Positions 48,040 through 61,290 of a stretch of DNA of 64,000 nucleotides are shown here, in pieces. The translations under genes and the position numbers were made by a program. The DNA is from Spisula solida. Taxonomy: Eukaryota; Mollusca; Bivalvia; Venerida; Mactridae. Under the pieces are notes generated by a model. The model did not search any database, was not told the origin of the DNA, and saw only the letters and a program-made list of their open reading frames with translations. The first letter of the stretch is position 1. Every line of letters starts with the position of its first letter. The stretch spans positions 20,745,501 through 20,809,500 of the forward strand of contig OX365944.1 of the NCBI GenBank assembly GCA_947247005.1, in the 5' to 3' direction.

Positions 48040-50544
48040 TGATAGAGATAGGGACAATGAACAATCAAGCTAGAACATGTATTATGCAGACAATGGAAAA
48101 TACATGTACAAAGGTTAATGACTTATACAGGATAGTGCAAGGATAGGTATATAAATAATAAATGCTATAAAAGCTCTTGAAGAATAAATTAAATTTAGTT
48201 ATCTTAAGCATCCTACTACTTACAAGACGCACACCTGTGTATCGCTCAATCAATGATGTAATTTAATTTGAATATTAATAACCTTACATAAAATATACTT
48301 AACCCTAGCTTAACCAATCCTAATTATTATAGTATAACTATCATGCTGTCGTAAGTTTAACATAGTAATTTATCAGAAAAAAATATGTCCTGTATAGCTC
48401 CCTTTTTTCCCAGGTAGGGGATATTTATTAGAAAGGGGTGTTTAAAGGGGTAATTGGACTATATAAACCACTAGATGGCGCTGGGGCGGGTTTTTGTAAA
48501 TTTTTTATGCATGTTCCATATCAGAGAGCCCTTTTTTGAATCTTTGAATAAACTACAGAAAAATATTCTTTAAAAATTCTCACAATGGTAAATTATTCCA
48601 TGTCAAAACATTTCATTCAAAAATCTTAGTAATATATTAATTCTAAGTGTTACTTTGGGAAAAAGTTTAAACCTGTCTAACAGAAAATTTGAATTTCCCC
48701 GGGAGGTGTGGCTACTTGCTGATAAACTCTCTGTTTGTAAACAGAGGCACATGCTAATGTTGAGCAGCCGATGCTTTCTATATAACAGGAGTACTTTCCT
48801 AACCAGTGGGCAGTTGATGACTCACCCATTCTTGTGCTATTTTAAACAACAGGGAGTTTAATTGACAGGTAGTATTAGGGATATCAGTTTACATAGCTCA
48901 ACCCACAAATACTCGCTGGTATACCAGCGAGAGTTGCCCCTTTAAACTGAGGTATATGGTAGTTACAAGACTGACTCAAATTATCGCACATGTGGTATGG
49001 GGGCCACATGGTGACAGTTTTTAGTCAATGTTACTTGAAATGTTGGAAAGAGGTGGAAATGAAATTCGATACAAACTGAATTCGATACAAACTGAGATCA
49101 CTTTAACTTTAATCTTTGATCTACTGACCTCAAAAACAATAGTTATCCTTTTATTCTTGACCTAAGTTGAGAACTATAGGCCAAAAAATTACTTAACTAA
49201 TGAAATCATTTATTGAAGCCAAGGTGACCTTGACCTTCTTACTGACCAAAAAATCAAAATAAGTTAGTCATCAAATTTACCATAGGACCATTGGCTCAAG
49301 CAACCTAGAGTTATTTCGCTCAGTACAGAATTACGATAACAAGAACTACTGGTATATGGCATCCAAACTAGTGCTGGGCACTATACATGAACTAATATCT
49401 AAACCAAATTATATTATATGTCAGGGTTCCTAATAAGGCATAACACCCATTCCTGAAAAATTAGACGCAAGTCTGTTTCAAGTGCAATTTGCATACACCC
49501 CTACACCAAAATACTGTTTGAAACATTGTTCTATTGTAAAATTCAGCTTTAAAAACTTCAAATGACCATAACTTTGTTAATACTTTGATTTTTTTCAGCA
49601 AATAACTTTAATTTCTGCAAGAAAGTTCAATTTTCCTACTGCAGCAAATCCGAATTTTCGGATTATTCCAGAACTGTAGGACCCCTGTAGGTTTAACAAT
49701 AGCATACGTAGATTCTACAACACAATGTTTTAGCTATAAGTCACATTGTATTACATATTGAAATAGGAAAAGCTAAGGTACATTTTTTGTATTAATCTGT
49801 AAATATCTTATTTACATTACTAGTTAATTGAATATAGTACTTCCAGTAAATAGGCGTTACAAAGGAAACTATGTTTCATGGGGTTAACAAACGTTTTGCA
49901 TTTTAAGCATGCACCACAGAAAAATGAGAAAATTCATCAAAATGTACAGGCATAAGGCCATGATGACCCCATATCACTCATCCGGCTGAAAAAAAATGCA
50001 TTTAAATCTCAGTAACATTAATCTTGCAATTAGTCGACCAATGTCTGTTGACCCCGGGTTTTATAATAAGTCTTGCAAAATATTAAATCTGAAGGACTTG
50101 CAGTTTTAGAGATTTTCAAAGTTTTGTAATAAATTTTTAACTCTCTGACCTGGTAACAGTCACGAAGAGTCATTTGAACAACTTACAAAGAGGGCTGCCC
50201 AATGGGTCAAATTCCATCACACTGTTAATGAGGAGTAATTTAAACAAATCACAACAGAAGGCCAACCATCCGAAAAGCTCACTTTGAGAACTTTGTACTC
50301 AGGTGAACTTAAAGTATTGTTTCATAAAAGAGAAGCTGAACAATATCAAGAGTTCCTTCAAGACGTTTGTATAGAAAACTCTCTCGAGCGACACAGAAGA
50401 ATATAAAGTTAGATATAACAGCATCTCCAGTACTGAATGAACTGATATGCTTTACCACAGATATATGACACAAGGTGCATGCAAAACAATCTACAAGTTT
50501 GAAATATAATACTGTGTTAAACCATCTCCTTGTCACAACCATAC

Positions 50545-53500
50545 TCATTCATATTCCAATATTTGCTTGTGGTAGAATAACAAATACCTGAAAAGAAACA
50601 GAACACCATAATTATGTGACTTTTAAAGGTGCTGCCTCACATACTGGTGTATTGCAAAAATAAAATAAAATTGTCAAATATTCGCATAATTTTGGTATAG
50701 TTGCCTGTATATCCCATAAACAACCACACTGAAATCTAAAATAACTATATAAACATCGGCATTTTGTAGTTATTTAATATTTTTACATCCAAAATTCTAT
50801 AGGGTATTAATACACTATAGAATTAACACTCATGTTTTCAACTTGTCTTCATGCATCATTTTTCGCTCTAGCATTTATTTGGAATTAGCACCATTTAGGA
50901 TGCTAATATGTATTAAATGCGAGAATTAAATTTAGAATTGAATTAATAGTAGGTAGTGCTACTTACACTAAAAAAATGATGCCAAAATTGGTAAAATGTT
51001 TTCGTGCATAAAACTAAGAAAATGAATGTCAATTTTGGCATGGAAACATTCAATTATTTAATATTTTTGAACTGCAGCACATGGCATGTACTCATTGTGT
51101 ATGATGTTAACTAACAAACATGTTAAACTTTTGGATAGCCCCACATATAGTACCATTATTCTCAAGTTATAATATAAATAAGTAGTTATAAAGATAGACA
51201 ATATACAGGGGTCTTACTGAGGAATAATGTCCAATCCTGAAAATGAAGTCTTGTTTCGGGTGCCATTAACACACATCCTTACAAATCTCGTTCTATTGTT
51301 AAAATTCAGCTTTTGAAACATAAAAATGACCATTACTTTGTCAATTCTTTGAATTTTTTCATCAAATAACTTTTATTTTCTACACAAAAGTTCATTCTTC
51401 TTAGTTTAGCAAATCCCGATTTCCGGATTTTTCGGAATTTTAGAACCCCTGAATATCAGCAGTTAAATTAAGCTAATAGAAGGTTGTGGATTAGGTTGAT
51501 ATCTCCTTAATTTATGTTAATACAAGTACCTACCCTTCACTATTGAGCACTTCTTGTGGTAATGCACGTGTAATCAGGTGATCATCACATTTAAACCATT
51601 GATTCTTATGTTGTCGTATATAACATGTATAATGTCCACATTCTATAGTACCACTATGATTCACCACAGCAAACAGTGAGTACCTTAAAACAATCAAAGA
51701 TAAATCATAAACATACATATACACGTATAAAACATGATTAACCACAGCAAACAGTGAGTACCTCAAAACAATCAAAGATAAAACTAGAAGTATCACTGTC
51801 GTGAGAAGGGCCCCGTTGTAGCATGTCAGAAGAGGGGGAGGGAAAAGAAATGTAATGAACTAAAGTAATGAAATCAGTCACAAAATTTAAAGGTAGAGTT
51901 GTCACCCTTTGCTACAAATGTGTGTATTGTTTTTTGCTCCACATACATGTACTTACAGTTGTAGTCAATACCAGTAAGTATAGCAAGTTTCATTTAAATA
52001 TCTTGAATTGTTTTTGAACTATGGCCAAAGTATAAGTTTTTTAAGCTGAAAAAGGGTATAAGTCAAAATATCAAAGCAAGGGTTGTTGCCCTTTGCTACA
52101 GATATGCGTATTACCATTGGCAATAAGTATAGCAAGTTTCATTTGAATATCTATAATGAATTATGGTTTTGAAGTTATGAAGAAAAAAGATGGAAAATGA
52201 GGAAAATTGGCATTTAACAAAGGGCCATAATTCTTCCAATATTGTAGCTAGAGTTATGCCACTTGCCATAAAATAGTGTTTTGTTGTTGTGAGCTTATGT
52301 TTAAAATTTGAAGTTGATATCTTCAATGGTTTTTCAGTTATTATGAAAAAAACCTGAAAAATGAGGAAAATTTGAATTTTAAAAAGGGCAATTACTCTTC
52401 TAATATTGTAGTGAGAGTAATGTAACTTGCCATAAAATGGCGTACTGTTGTTGTGAGCTAATGCTTAAAGTTTGAAGACGATACCTACAATGGTTTTCAA
52501 GTTATTTAGAAAAAATATGAAAAATGTGGACGGACGGACGGACAGACAGACAGACAGACGGACAGGGTGATTACTATAGGGCACCGCAAAAAATTTTGCG
52601 GGGCCCTAATTAAACATGTGTATAAAACATGATTCATTATTATGAAAAACTCAGCAATACTTATTAAATTATAACATTTAATGAGACATTCACAGTAAAA
52701 TCACACCATCTCACAACAACTTCTAACAGGATGAATTTCTACCGCAGTCAAGAGGTTGTTTCAGTACATATTAGGTTGAATTGGTACAAATTTTCAATGG
52801 CCTAAGGAAATGGTGTCCGCTATGAGTGTTAAATTTATCAAGTCTTGGGAAAAGATTTAAAATAAATCAACTATTAAATTATGATAATTGTAAATAAAAG
52901 GAATACATTAATTTGTTCCAGTAATACCACTTACTTGTTTTTACATGAAAGACCTTTGGTACTATGAACAGTGCCATTGATTATATTCTTGGAGGATGAC
53001 ATAAATGGAGTCATATCCAGTTCCTCTGGGAAGGAGACATATGTTGATATTTTCTTGTGATAACCCGTAGAATGCTCAAACCGCTGTAAAATACACAATC
53101 TGTAGTATAAACATTGATGAAACTGCTGGTAAAATACCATGTTATAACATACAATTCAAATCTTGTTTATTTGACATAACAAAATTTTTACTTATTAATA
53201 ACAAGTCATTAAGAATTGCAGGCAATACAGAAGTCCCCTACCGGTTTTAAGCCATAAATTTTCAATGTTTCTGTTGCCATAGCAACCACAAAATATTTTT
53301 GGACGTGCACTATCCCCTTATTGCCCCCTATCCACATACCAAGTTTCATAAACCTAGCTTGGAAACTGTTTGAGTTATGTCAGGATCCAAATTTTTTGAC
53401 ATACAGACTGACTGACGGACGGAGGGCAAACCTATAGTCCCCTCCGGTCAATAACCGGTAGGGGACTAATAAGTATATATTGCCAACCAAATCACCCAAC

Positions 53501-56500
53501 AAATCTTCCTGGACAGTATTGTTACAAGAACTGACTTCCAAAATGGAACCAGAAACTTCCTCCACATGTGGAAGGAAACCAACATTTTTATCACAGTTTC
53601 ATGGAGGGGTATTTCTGCTAGGGTTACAAATGCAGTTCACTAACCACTGGATATACAGTATCATCTGGAATACCACGGTAAATTCCAGGTCCCAATCTAT
53701 TCCCTTTATATATCAAGGACCCTGGAATACTCAGGTTTGTGTAAGCATGTATAAAATGTGACTTCTAGGTCATGGATGGAAGGTATTTTGGCTACTTGTA
53801 ACGTTAACATGGACAATTTTAAAGTACATTGCTATATAAACAAAAGTGAAGTAAGCCAACAATACCTTGAGATGAAAGCAAGCAACAATAGGTAACTTCT
53901 TCATAGTAAGTTGTTTGGTAGATTCCTGGTAGTTACCACAACTACTACATTTTATTTTTGCTGAACTACCTAGGTGTTCTGGCTTGGTAAATCTAAAATT
54001 AAAATACCATACAAAATATTTCATTTACGATGTCATTATTTATCTTATTTTAGCACCATTTTGCAAAATTACTCAACTTTCAAAGAACATCCTTTGACAA
54101 AATGCACCAGTTTTGAAATATTTTCACCGTTCATATCTATCATTTGACTCTTTTGAATTTGACAAAAGTTCCTGTCATGAATCTTTAAAATATTAAAGTT
54201 AATGGTTAAATCTGCTATACTTATTATAAAAACTTTGCACTATTTTACTGACTTTTGAAAATTAAGATTCATGAGTCACTTTGACTCTTACATTTTGGAG
54301 TCTAGTGAAAGTCATGTCATTGAGAGTTATCGTTATCAGGATCCTAAAAGTCACAATAACTTAGATTTTGACACTCCCATAAAACTGTCATCAATAAATA
54401 AACTTGGCTAATCTTTACAAGCAAATTTCGCATGACAGGTCTAATTCACAGTAAGACTATGCGCCACATGGTGGGATAAACATGTGTATAAATACAAACC
54501 TCTTGAGGCAGTCTAATAGTGAGGTAGGATCGTAATTTCCTGGACTGTTTGAGTAACCTACAACGTAAAACTTCATATCATAATAAACTGTATAATTCTC
54601 ATTTACGTATGCATTTTAAAATAAGATTGGGAAGCACTAGGTTGAAGGTTCAAGTTCCAGTAGGAGTCCATTTTGATATGATCAGTTGGTCAAGCCAAAT
54701 TGGCTGACCTTTTAATAAACTTTTTTTACAGAAAGTGATAAATAAAGTAAACTTTAAAGCAATATATACCCCTTTTAAATATAATTTTATGTCCGACTGG
54801 TTAACAGTGTTTTAGCCATATTGAGACTACTGAGTCTCATTATACTGGCACTGGACGAATCAGCAATTATCTAGATCAAGCTATGCTGAACCTCCAGCAA
54901 GGGAGATATACCAATACCATTTTAATGGCTTTGGTATGTCACTGCTTGGGATTAAACCTGAGACCTTTTTTTCACACTTGAATCAGACCGCTACCACCAG
55001 GCTATTGAGGTGGACATGTCTAACATAAACAGTGATCATAGAGTGAGATGTTACCTGTCAGAGGTGAAGGATTTGAGCCATTACTGAATAATCCCGGACC
55101 AAGATCCAGGGATATGTCCCAAATGGGATCAATTGTAGTAGATACATTACTGAAACAAACAATTGTAGTAGATACATTACTGAAACAAACAATTGTAGTA
55201 GATACATTACGGCAACAAACAATTGTAGTAGATACATTACGGCAACAAACAATATTACAATCAAACAGTACTGCTAAATTAATTGATAAGCAAAAGAAAA
55301 CAAAACTTTATTTATCATTGTTCAACCTTTTTATCATTTACCTTGTCTGATCCATTTGTTTATTTTTTTTTACTTTTTTTCTTTTATAGTGGATTATAGT
55401 GAAAACAGATTTTTACTGTTTAAAATATGTATTTCACAACAAATGTAATTAATATTATTATCATTTTTTTTAAATAAATAACAGGTATTGTTGCAAAAAA
55501 AATGGTAAAATTCAGTACCGTACCATTAATCATCAAAATGACACTTAATATTCAGTCCCCTGTGAAGCCCCTAATGATACTTACTTGCACTGCTGACATG
55601 TGACATCTGATTGTAAACCGCCTGTAAATATCTGGTCTATAATACAGTGACAATTATGCGGACTACTGGCATTTCTACCATTTGATCCAGCTGAAAAAAA
55701 AACAAATATCAGAAATGTTTAAACTAGAAATGTATTCCCTAAAACATTACCCAAAGGACACAGGGATCCACAACAAAAGCCACTTAGTCATAATCAAGTT
55801 ATATTTTCTTCTAAGCTCTCTATTTATTTTTTTAATATACATGTACAGTGCCCACCAAAAATAAGTATACAGTAAATAATTGTTGCAAAATTAAACTTGG
55901 TTAAATTATTCAATATCTGATTATCAGACGGTCATAATTATACTAGTTTCTGAAACTACAGTTACTAAATGAGTCAAAATAGAGATAGAAAAAATGAAGA
56001 TGTTCGGAACTAAAATAACCGTGTGATCAAAAAGGCTGAATTTTCCATCGTTTTGTGACAAAGTTACCATTCAAGAGGGACAAAAAACTTTAGATTTTTA
56101 ATAAGCAAAAATATTCAGTTTCTTCAAATATATTGTTGCTTTACTGTTCTGCAAATAGTATCATTACAGGCAAGTAAGTGGGGAAATAACATCTATATAC
56201 TTATTTTTGGTGGGCAGTGTATATGTAGCAGGTGTTATGATTAATACAGATCATGCAAGAGATATACTGTAAACATTTATAATTATAAAGAACTAATAAT
56301 GCATACCTTGCTTGCAATATTTATATATCAGATTTTGCGTAATAATCCCTTAAGTCAGGTTCCTGTTCTGTTCTGTACAAGCTACACCACTGACTTATGC
56401 GAGGTTTGAATGCAGATTGGATACCGAGTCATTAATGATTTAAAACATTTTAAATCTGATTTCACTCCCTCAAACTGCCTAACCACTTTCTAGTAAAGTG

Positions 56501-59500
56501 ATCAAACATGGTCCTATTCAAACCAATACAAGGGTGTGAGGGATCAACTATAGTTCCCCAACTAGGCAACATTTGAGAACCAGTGGTTTTTACCTATACA
56601 ATGTCTGTGCAGCAGATCTAACGCAGCAATAAGAAACTCATGAGCATCTTGCTGTTCATATCCCGCTAGATGGCGAGCACTTGTCCAAACCAGATGTAAC
56701 AGTCTGTATGGAATGTATGTAGAGCTGATCCCAGAGTAAAACTGAAATACATAGCATCATTCATACAGAAACAATTAGTTTGAAATATTTCATGTAAAAA
56801 ATGTATCATTTCTTATTATCTTTATTATTTTGTTCTCCTGGAGATAGCTGTCTGTTAATAATTATTAATTGCTGAAACTTTTAGTAGAATAAATGAAGTT
56901 GCAACATAGGCATGTTTGGTTTTTTTCAACTATATTATTAGATATTTCTATTAAAATACAACAGCATTGCCTGTCTGCAACACCAATATTTAAAGAACCT
57001 TATTTTCATTTTTTGAACATTCAGTGTTCCCTTTTGTAACATTACCTCACTCAAGCAACATCCTCCTTTTAAACGACATTCAAATTCAACTCCCTCTGTG
57101 CAACAAAAATCTGTCTGCCTATGACAAATGTCGCTCAAGAGAGGGACCACTGTATATAATGCACCTATCAATGTTTTCCCCCAGGGGGGGAGCGGCGGGC
57201 ATACACGGGACTTTTGACAGAAGGTTGTTCCCGATTAGGTGGGAATTTGACAGACAGAATGGTGCCCAGTCCCGGGAAATTTTGACTTTGGCCGAACTAT
57301 TAATCCCAGGGGTATGTAAAGCATCTCCCAGTGAGGGGATTTTGACAAATTGCCCTTGCTCTAGGGTGGGAATTTAGACTTTGAAAAAGTAAAAATGTCA
57401 AATTCCCCTGGGTCAGCCCACCGCTCCCCCCTGGGGGAAAACATTGATAGGTGCATAAGATATAGATTAGGAGCATATGGAGTACAAAGTTAAACGAAAT
57501 ACTGTATGTAGTACCTCTTGAAAGATTCTGGAGAGCTCACAAACAAGACATTGTTCATTTCCATCCTTGGCAATTTGACATACATGTTTATCAGCCAGGA
57601 AATACTCTCTTAGCACCGGGGTATGAATCAATGATTGTACAATTGAGTTCATAAAGCAAGTATTTCCCAAATTAATTAGACCTCTCAATCCTGAAATAAG
57701 GAAATAAAATGGATTTACTACAAAGAATAATTTAATTTTGAATAATGTGGTAGAAGTTCATGTGTCCAGATTACTTCACAACAATTGTCAATAGCTGACA
57801 GGTTAATTTGAATGGGTGATAAATTATAGCAATAAACATCGATGACATAACCATTAAAGGAGGAAATTGAAACCAACTTAAGCCAAGAACTTACCAAGGT
57901 AGTACATGCTTTTTTTTCAAATTCATTCCATTTTTATCATTTTCGAAAAAGCCTTCAACTAATTTAGTTGTCACTCACTAACATCTTGTAAAATCTTAAA
58001 TATTGTACAACTTCAAACAAGTGATTGTTGAGAAGGTATGAATGTATCATTCAATGTGTTTTACCTATAGTAGAGCATTCTTCTACCCGCCTTCGTTTAG
58101 TGTTTCTTCTAAGCAGTTCTAATTCTCTATGATTTGGCTGCCATGCAACAAAGTGGTTCAACACTGAAAAAGAAATAATAAAATCCATCATAAAAAAAGA
58201 AAAACAGGGGACATGAATATAAGTTGTTTGAATTGTACTAATCTACCAAACCCTGTACATAAAGTTGATATAATCAGGGGTCCTACTGAAGCATATTTCC
58301 CAAACCTGGAAATAAGATGCAGGTCAGTTTAAGGCTGCCATAAATTAGCATACTCTGTTACAGATACTGTTTTGTTGTTAAAATTCACCTTTTAGAATTT
58401 ATCATGACTATAACATAGTCAATATGTTGAAGCTTTTCATCAAAGAACTTTTATATTCTGCAGATAAGTTCATTCTTTCGAGTGCAGCAAATCCAGATTT
58501 GTAAGACCCTGTATAATAAGTAACGTGAAATATAATAGTCAAGTTAGTCTACCTACTGTCATACACAAACGGAGAGACGAATCAGGTTAAACGAAGTCAC
58601 AGTTTATCTTTCAATCAATTTCTCATTCATCTAAAGGTTATTTTGTAGACATAGTTGTTATATTCTAATACAGCTATTGTTAATAGAGGAAAAACATTTT
58701 TCTATTGCATGTAGTTATTTAGGTAAAGAATACACACATATTCTTATCGACGTAGTCACATAGGTTGAATATTTGTAGAAATCAATAAATTACCTTGTGG
58801 GACAGGTCTGTTGTTTAAATGTCGAGCAATCTTATCTATTTCACGATCATAAACATAGTCGCCACATGCAAAACAGTTGATCATTCCGTATGTCATGTCA
58901 ACAGCTGAAAATGAATAACAAAATAATTATGACATTTATAAATAATACGCAGTACCAATAAAAAGAACAAAGCCAGCTTTAACATACACTATGAAGAATA
59001 CAACAAATTGAAAGTCTTTACACTTATAAAAATATCTTTTAAATTATTAAAGAATGACCATCATTATTTCCATAATATTAAATTCTTTCCAAAGTAATGT
59101 AAATGTTTATGTATTGAATCTTCACAAAATTTAATAAATATTTTTTGCGAGTAATACTTATCATTTAAATAATTATATGCAATGAAAACGCCAAACGGTT
59201 GACACTTATTTAAATGACAAATGTTACGGAACTACAGCAGGTCTACCCCTAGCCTTGACAAACAGACCCGTACCCTCAGTCTTAACATACAGACCCGTAC
59301 CATAGTCTCTTAATCTACTACAAAACAAGACATGGGGTAATAGGCATTTGACTAACCTAGCCAATGTTCATTGACGTATGCATGGTCCTGTATATGGTTT
59401 TCTTCATGGCATCCAAAGTATACACATGACAGACAAGCATGCAATCTCAGCTGATGTACCCGGCAGGTGTGACAAACCCCATGGCGTGCCTGAAATTTAA

Positions 59501-59972
59501 GTTAATGATATACAGTAGCATGTAAAATATTCATTTTTATCAATTGCCAATACAACTAGGACATCCTTACAAACATGCTTTTGTTTTTAATTTGAGATTG
59601 AGAGTTTTAAACTTTGTTTCACACATGAATAAATCACGTTTTATGATGACACAAAGGGTTGAAAAAAGGTGTGGCACAAGGAGGTAGTATGTCAATACAT
59701 TTCTAAATTAGCAAGGTTTGAAAAACACCACAACTCTTAATGAACAGACTAAGTAATGTGTCAGTGCAATTATTCGACGAAAATATGTCAATAACGTGAT
59801 CTACTTCCAGACTTTTTCTCTCAGCTGTCAAAATCTTGAAATTATTAGTCACCTTGCGACGTCTCGCGTCCGGAGTTTTACAACTTATAAAGCACGCATG
59901 TATGATTTTGTACGAGTCAGTACCCCTTTCTGACTTTAAGGCCTTCAAATGAGGACAGCCACTTAAGGTCAT
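50545..59972 (-). CDS. USP22: USP22/Nonstop/Ubp8-like ubiquitin hydrolase (SAGA DUB)
   Basis: Thirteen exons in transcript order: 59972-59853, 59489-59357, 58904-58794, 58163-58065, 57690-57515, 56741-56594, 55690-55585, 55149-55055, 54557-54500, 53992-53866, 53083-52935, 51683-51534 and 50587-50545. They total 1,515 nt, giving 504 residues plus a stop; human USP22 has 525. Residues 1-110 form the ZnF-UBP domain (Cys6, His8, then CHTC, CLSC and CFAC pairs). The peptidase domain starts at about 155. It has the Cys box [12 protein letters not shown] (catalytic Cys166), [11 protein letters not shown], the zinc-ribbon pairs C294/C297 and C364/C367, the His box GHYTC (His458) and KCDD. The C-terminus is [13 protein letters not shown]. 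The family removes ubiquitin from H2B and H2A within the SAGA complex in the nucleus. All catalytic and zinc residues are present. Exons 8 and 12 have tandemly duplicated 3' splice acceptors (separate entries). The introns hold several mobile elements. Confidence 0.96.
51660..51785 (-). repeat. 78-bp-period duplication of the USP22 exon 12 acceptor
   Basis: About 48 bp containing the polypyrimidine tract, the AG and the first nine codons of exon 12 (YSLFAVVNH) occur twice, at about 51660-51706 and 51738-51785, 78 bp apart. Both copies have an AG acceptor and lie in the same frame. Using the distal acceptor (before 51761) would insert 26 residues without a stop, rich in Tyr, Val and Leu, just ahead of the His box. 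Confidence 0.85.
51817..52607. mobile_element. repeat element in USP22 intron 11 with GGACGGAC tail
   Basis: Short inverted ends AGGGCCCCG/CGGGGCCCT enclose three or four ~160-bp units (words TGTTGTTGTGAGC, AAAGGGCAATTACTCTTC, GTTATGAAGAAAA), then (GGAC)n(AGAC)n at 52521-52562. It is non-coding. Confidence 0.65.
53202..53470. mobile_element. MITE-like family A copy in USP22 intron 10
   Basis: Ends AGTCCCCTACCGGTTTT and AACCGGTAGGGGACT, with the full core. Confidence 0.85.
54950..55018 (-). mobile_element. tRNA-derived SINE head in USP22 intron 8
   Basis: On the minus strand it has CAATAGCCTGGTGGTAGCGG (A box) and a diverged B box GGTTTAATCCC. Confidence 0.5.
55141..55260 (-). repeat. 30-bp x4 tandem repeat covering the USP22 exon 8 acceptor
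   Basis: Four 30-bp units occupy 55141-55260. Each contains the exon 8 start (TAATGTATCTACTAC) preceded by acceptor context. In the two units nearest the exon the context is TTTCAG; in the two distal units it is TTGCCG, which cannot be an acceptor. Usable acceptors therefore lie before 55149 and before 55179. The unit is ten codons long, so the distal choice adds ten residues in frame ([10 protein letters not shown]) before the conserved [15 protein letters not shown]. Confidence 0.85.
55846..56219. mobile_element. Tc1/mariner-type MITE in USP22 intron 6
   Basis: CAGTGCCCACCAAAAATAAG at the left and its inverse (with GGGCAGTG) at the right, each flanked by TA. The 374-bp interior has no transposase ORF. 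Confidence 0.85.
57160..57455. mobile_element. MITE-like element in USP22 intron 5
   Basis: TGCACCTATCAATGTTTTCC at the left and its inverse at the right enclose GC-rich arms (CCCCCAGGGGGG). It is 296 bp and non-coding. Confidence 0.85.
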
Positions 59973-60394
59973 AGCTTTTTCAATCGCATAAAATACTTTT
60001 GAAACCCATGTCGAAATGTGTCTTGTTTGAACATTTGTTGTTGACTATGCGCAGATTCCCATTGCGCAGGATGGGAACTTCCGGCTACTTTCAGTTTTAA
60101 CTTAGGCGTGAGGGTACTAAAAGTGTACTTGCCACGGCCTCAAATACTTGGTGTTAATTGCCTCTAATAATCAGTATATTACTATTATCGGTAGTTAGTG
60201 TGAATATTTTTGCAACAAACAAAACTAATTGTGCGGTATAATTCTACCATATTATGGCACGGCAACTCATTGAGAGCTTATTTTATCTCTGAATATATCT
60301 TCTAACTGTTGGTCATCATACCGATTGCTCAAGCTTACAATGTATTGGTGCAATGACATAAACATAAATCTGTGCACAAAGATCTAGACATTTC

Positions 60395-61290
60395 ATGTAT
60401 TGTTCAATTCATTCCTCCTTCCATACATTGCTTCATTCATTACTCCTTCCCCACATTGCTTCATTCATTACTTCTTCCACACATTGTTCAATGCATTACT
60501 CCTTCCATACTTTGCTTCATTCATTACTCCTTCCACACATCGATCCATTCATTAATCCTTCCACACATTGCTTCATTCAATACTTCTTTCACACATTGCT
60601 TCATTCATTACTTCTTCCACACGTGGATCCATTCATAACTTCTTCCACACATTGCTTCATTCATAACTTCTTCCACACATTGTTCAATGCATTACTTCTT
60701 CCACATATTGCTTCATTCATTACTTCTTCCACACATTGCTTCATTCATTACTTCTCTCACATATCGCTCCATTCATTACTCCTTCCACACATTGCTTCAT
60801 TCATTACTTCTTCCACACATTGCTTCATTCATTACTTCTTCCACACGTTGTTCAATGCATTACCACACATTGCTTCATGCATTACTTCTTCCACATATTG
60901 CTTAATTCATTACTTGTTCGATGTATAGCTCCATTTATTATTACATTGTACTTCCACACAATGATCCATTCATTACTTCTTACATGTATTGATCCTTCAT
61001 TACTTCTTCCATGTATAGCTCCATTGATTTCTTCTTCAGCACATTGCTCCATTTTTGACTTCTTCCATGCATACATAATTATATTGCTCAATTAATTGCC
61101 CTTCCATACAACGCTGCATTCATTACTTCTGCCAGGTATAGCTCTTTTCACTACTACTTTTGAGTATAGCTCCATTCATTTCTCCTTCATGCATTGCGTT
61201 ATTCATTACTTCTTCCACACATTGTTTCATGTAGTACATGTTCCACACAATGCTCAATTCGTTTACTTCTTCCACACATTGCTCCCTTCA
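60395..61290. repeat. 28-bp minisatellite, about 30 degenerate units
   Basis: The unit is CATTCATTACTTCTTCCACA followed by CATTGCTT. It is regular to about 60920 and decays towards 61290. Long His/Ser/Phe-rich ORFs over it are artefacts. It lies just upstream of the USP22 start region. Confidence 0.9.

Larger units (their letters stand above)
36239..50544. other. gene desert of repeats between the 7-kb element and USP22
   Basis: Apart from the repeats listed I find no exon chain on either strand. 36240-37330, 38700-39480 and 48050-49420 are plain AT-rich sequence. The 130-codon ORF at 47164-47556 overlaps the repeat shared with 9777 and is not supported as a gene. USP22 3' UTR presumably occupies the right edge. 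Confidence 0.55.

Noticed and set aside
55058..55264. Minus-strand ORF with VMYLLQLFV repeats
   Set aside because: It is the wrong frame of the 30-bp acceptor repeat of USP22 exon 8.
60372..61095. Overlapping His/Ser/Phe/Leu-rich ORFs up to 177 codons
   Set aside because: They follow the 28-bp minisatellite in several frames with no splice or start context.
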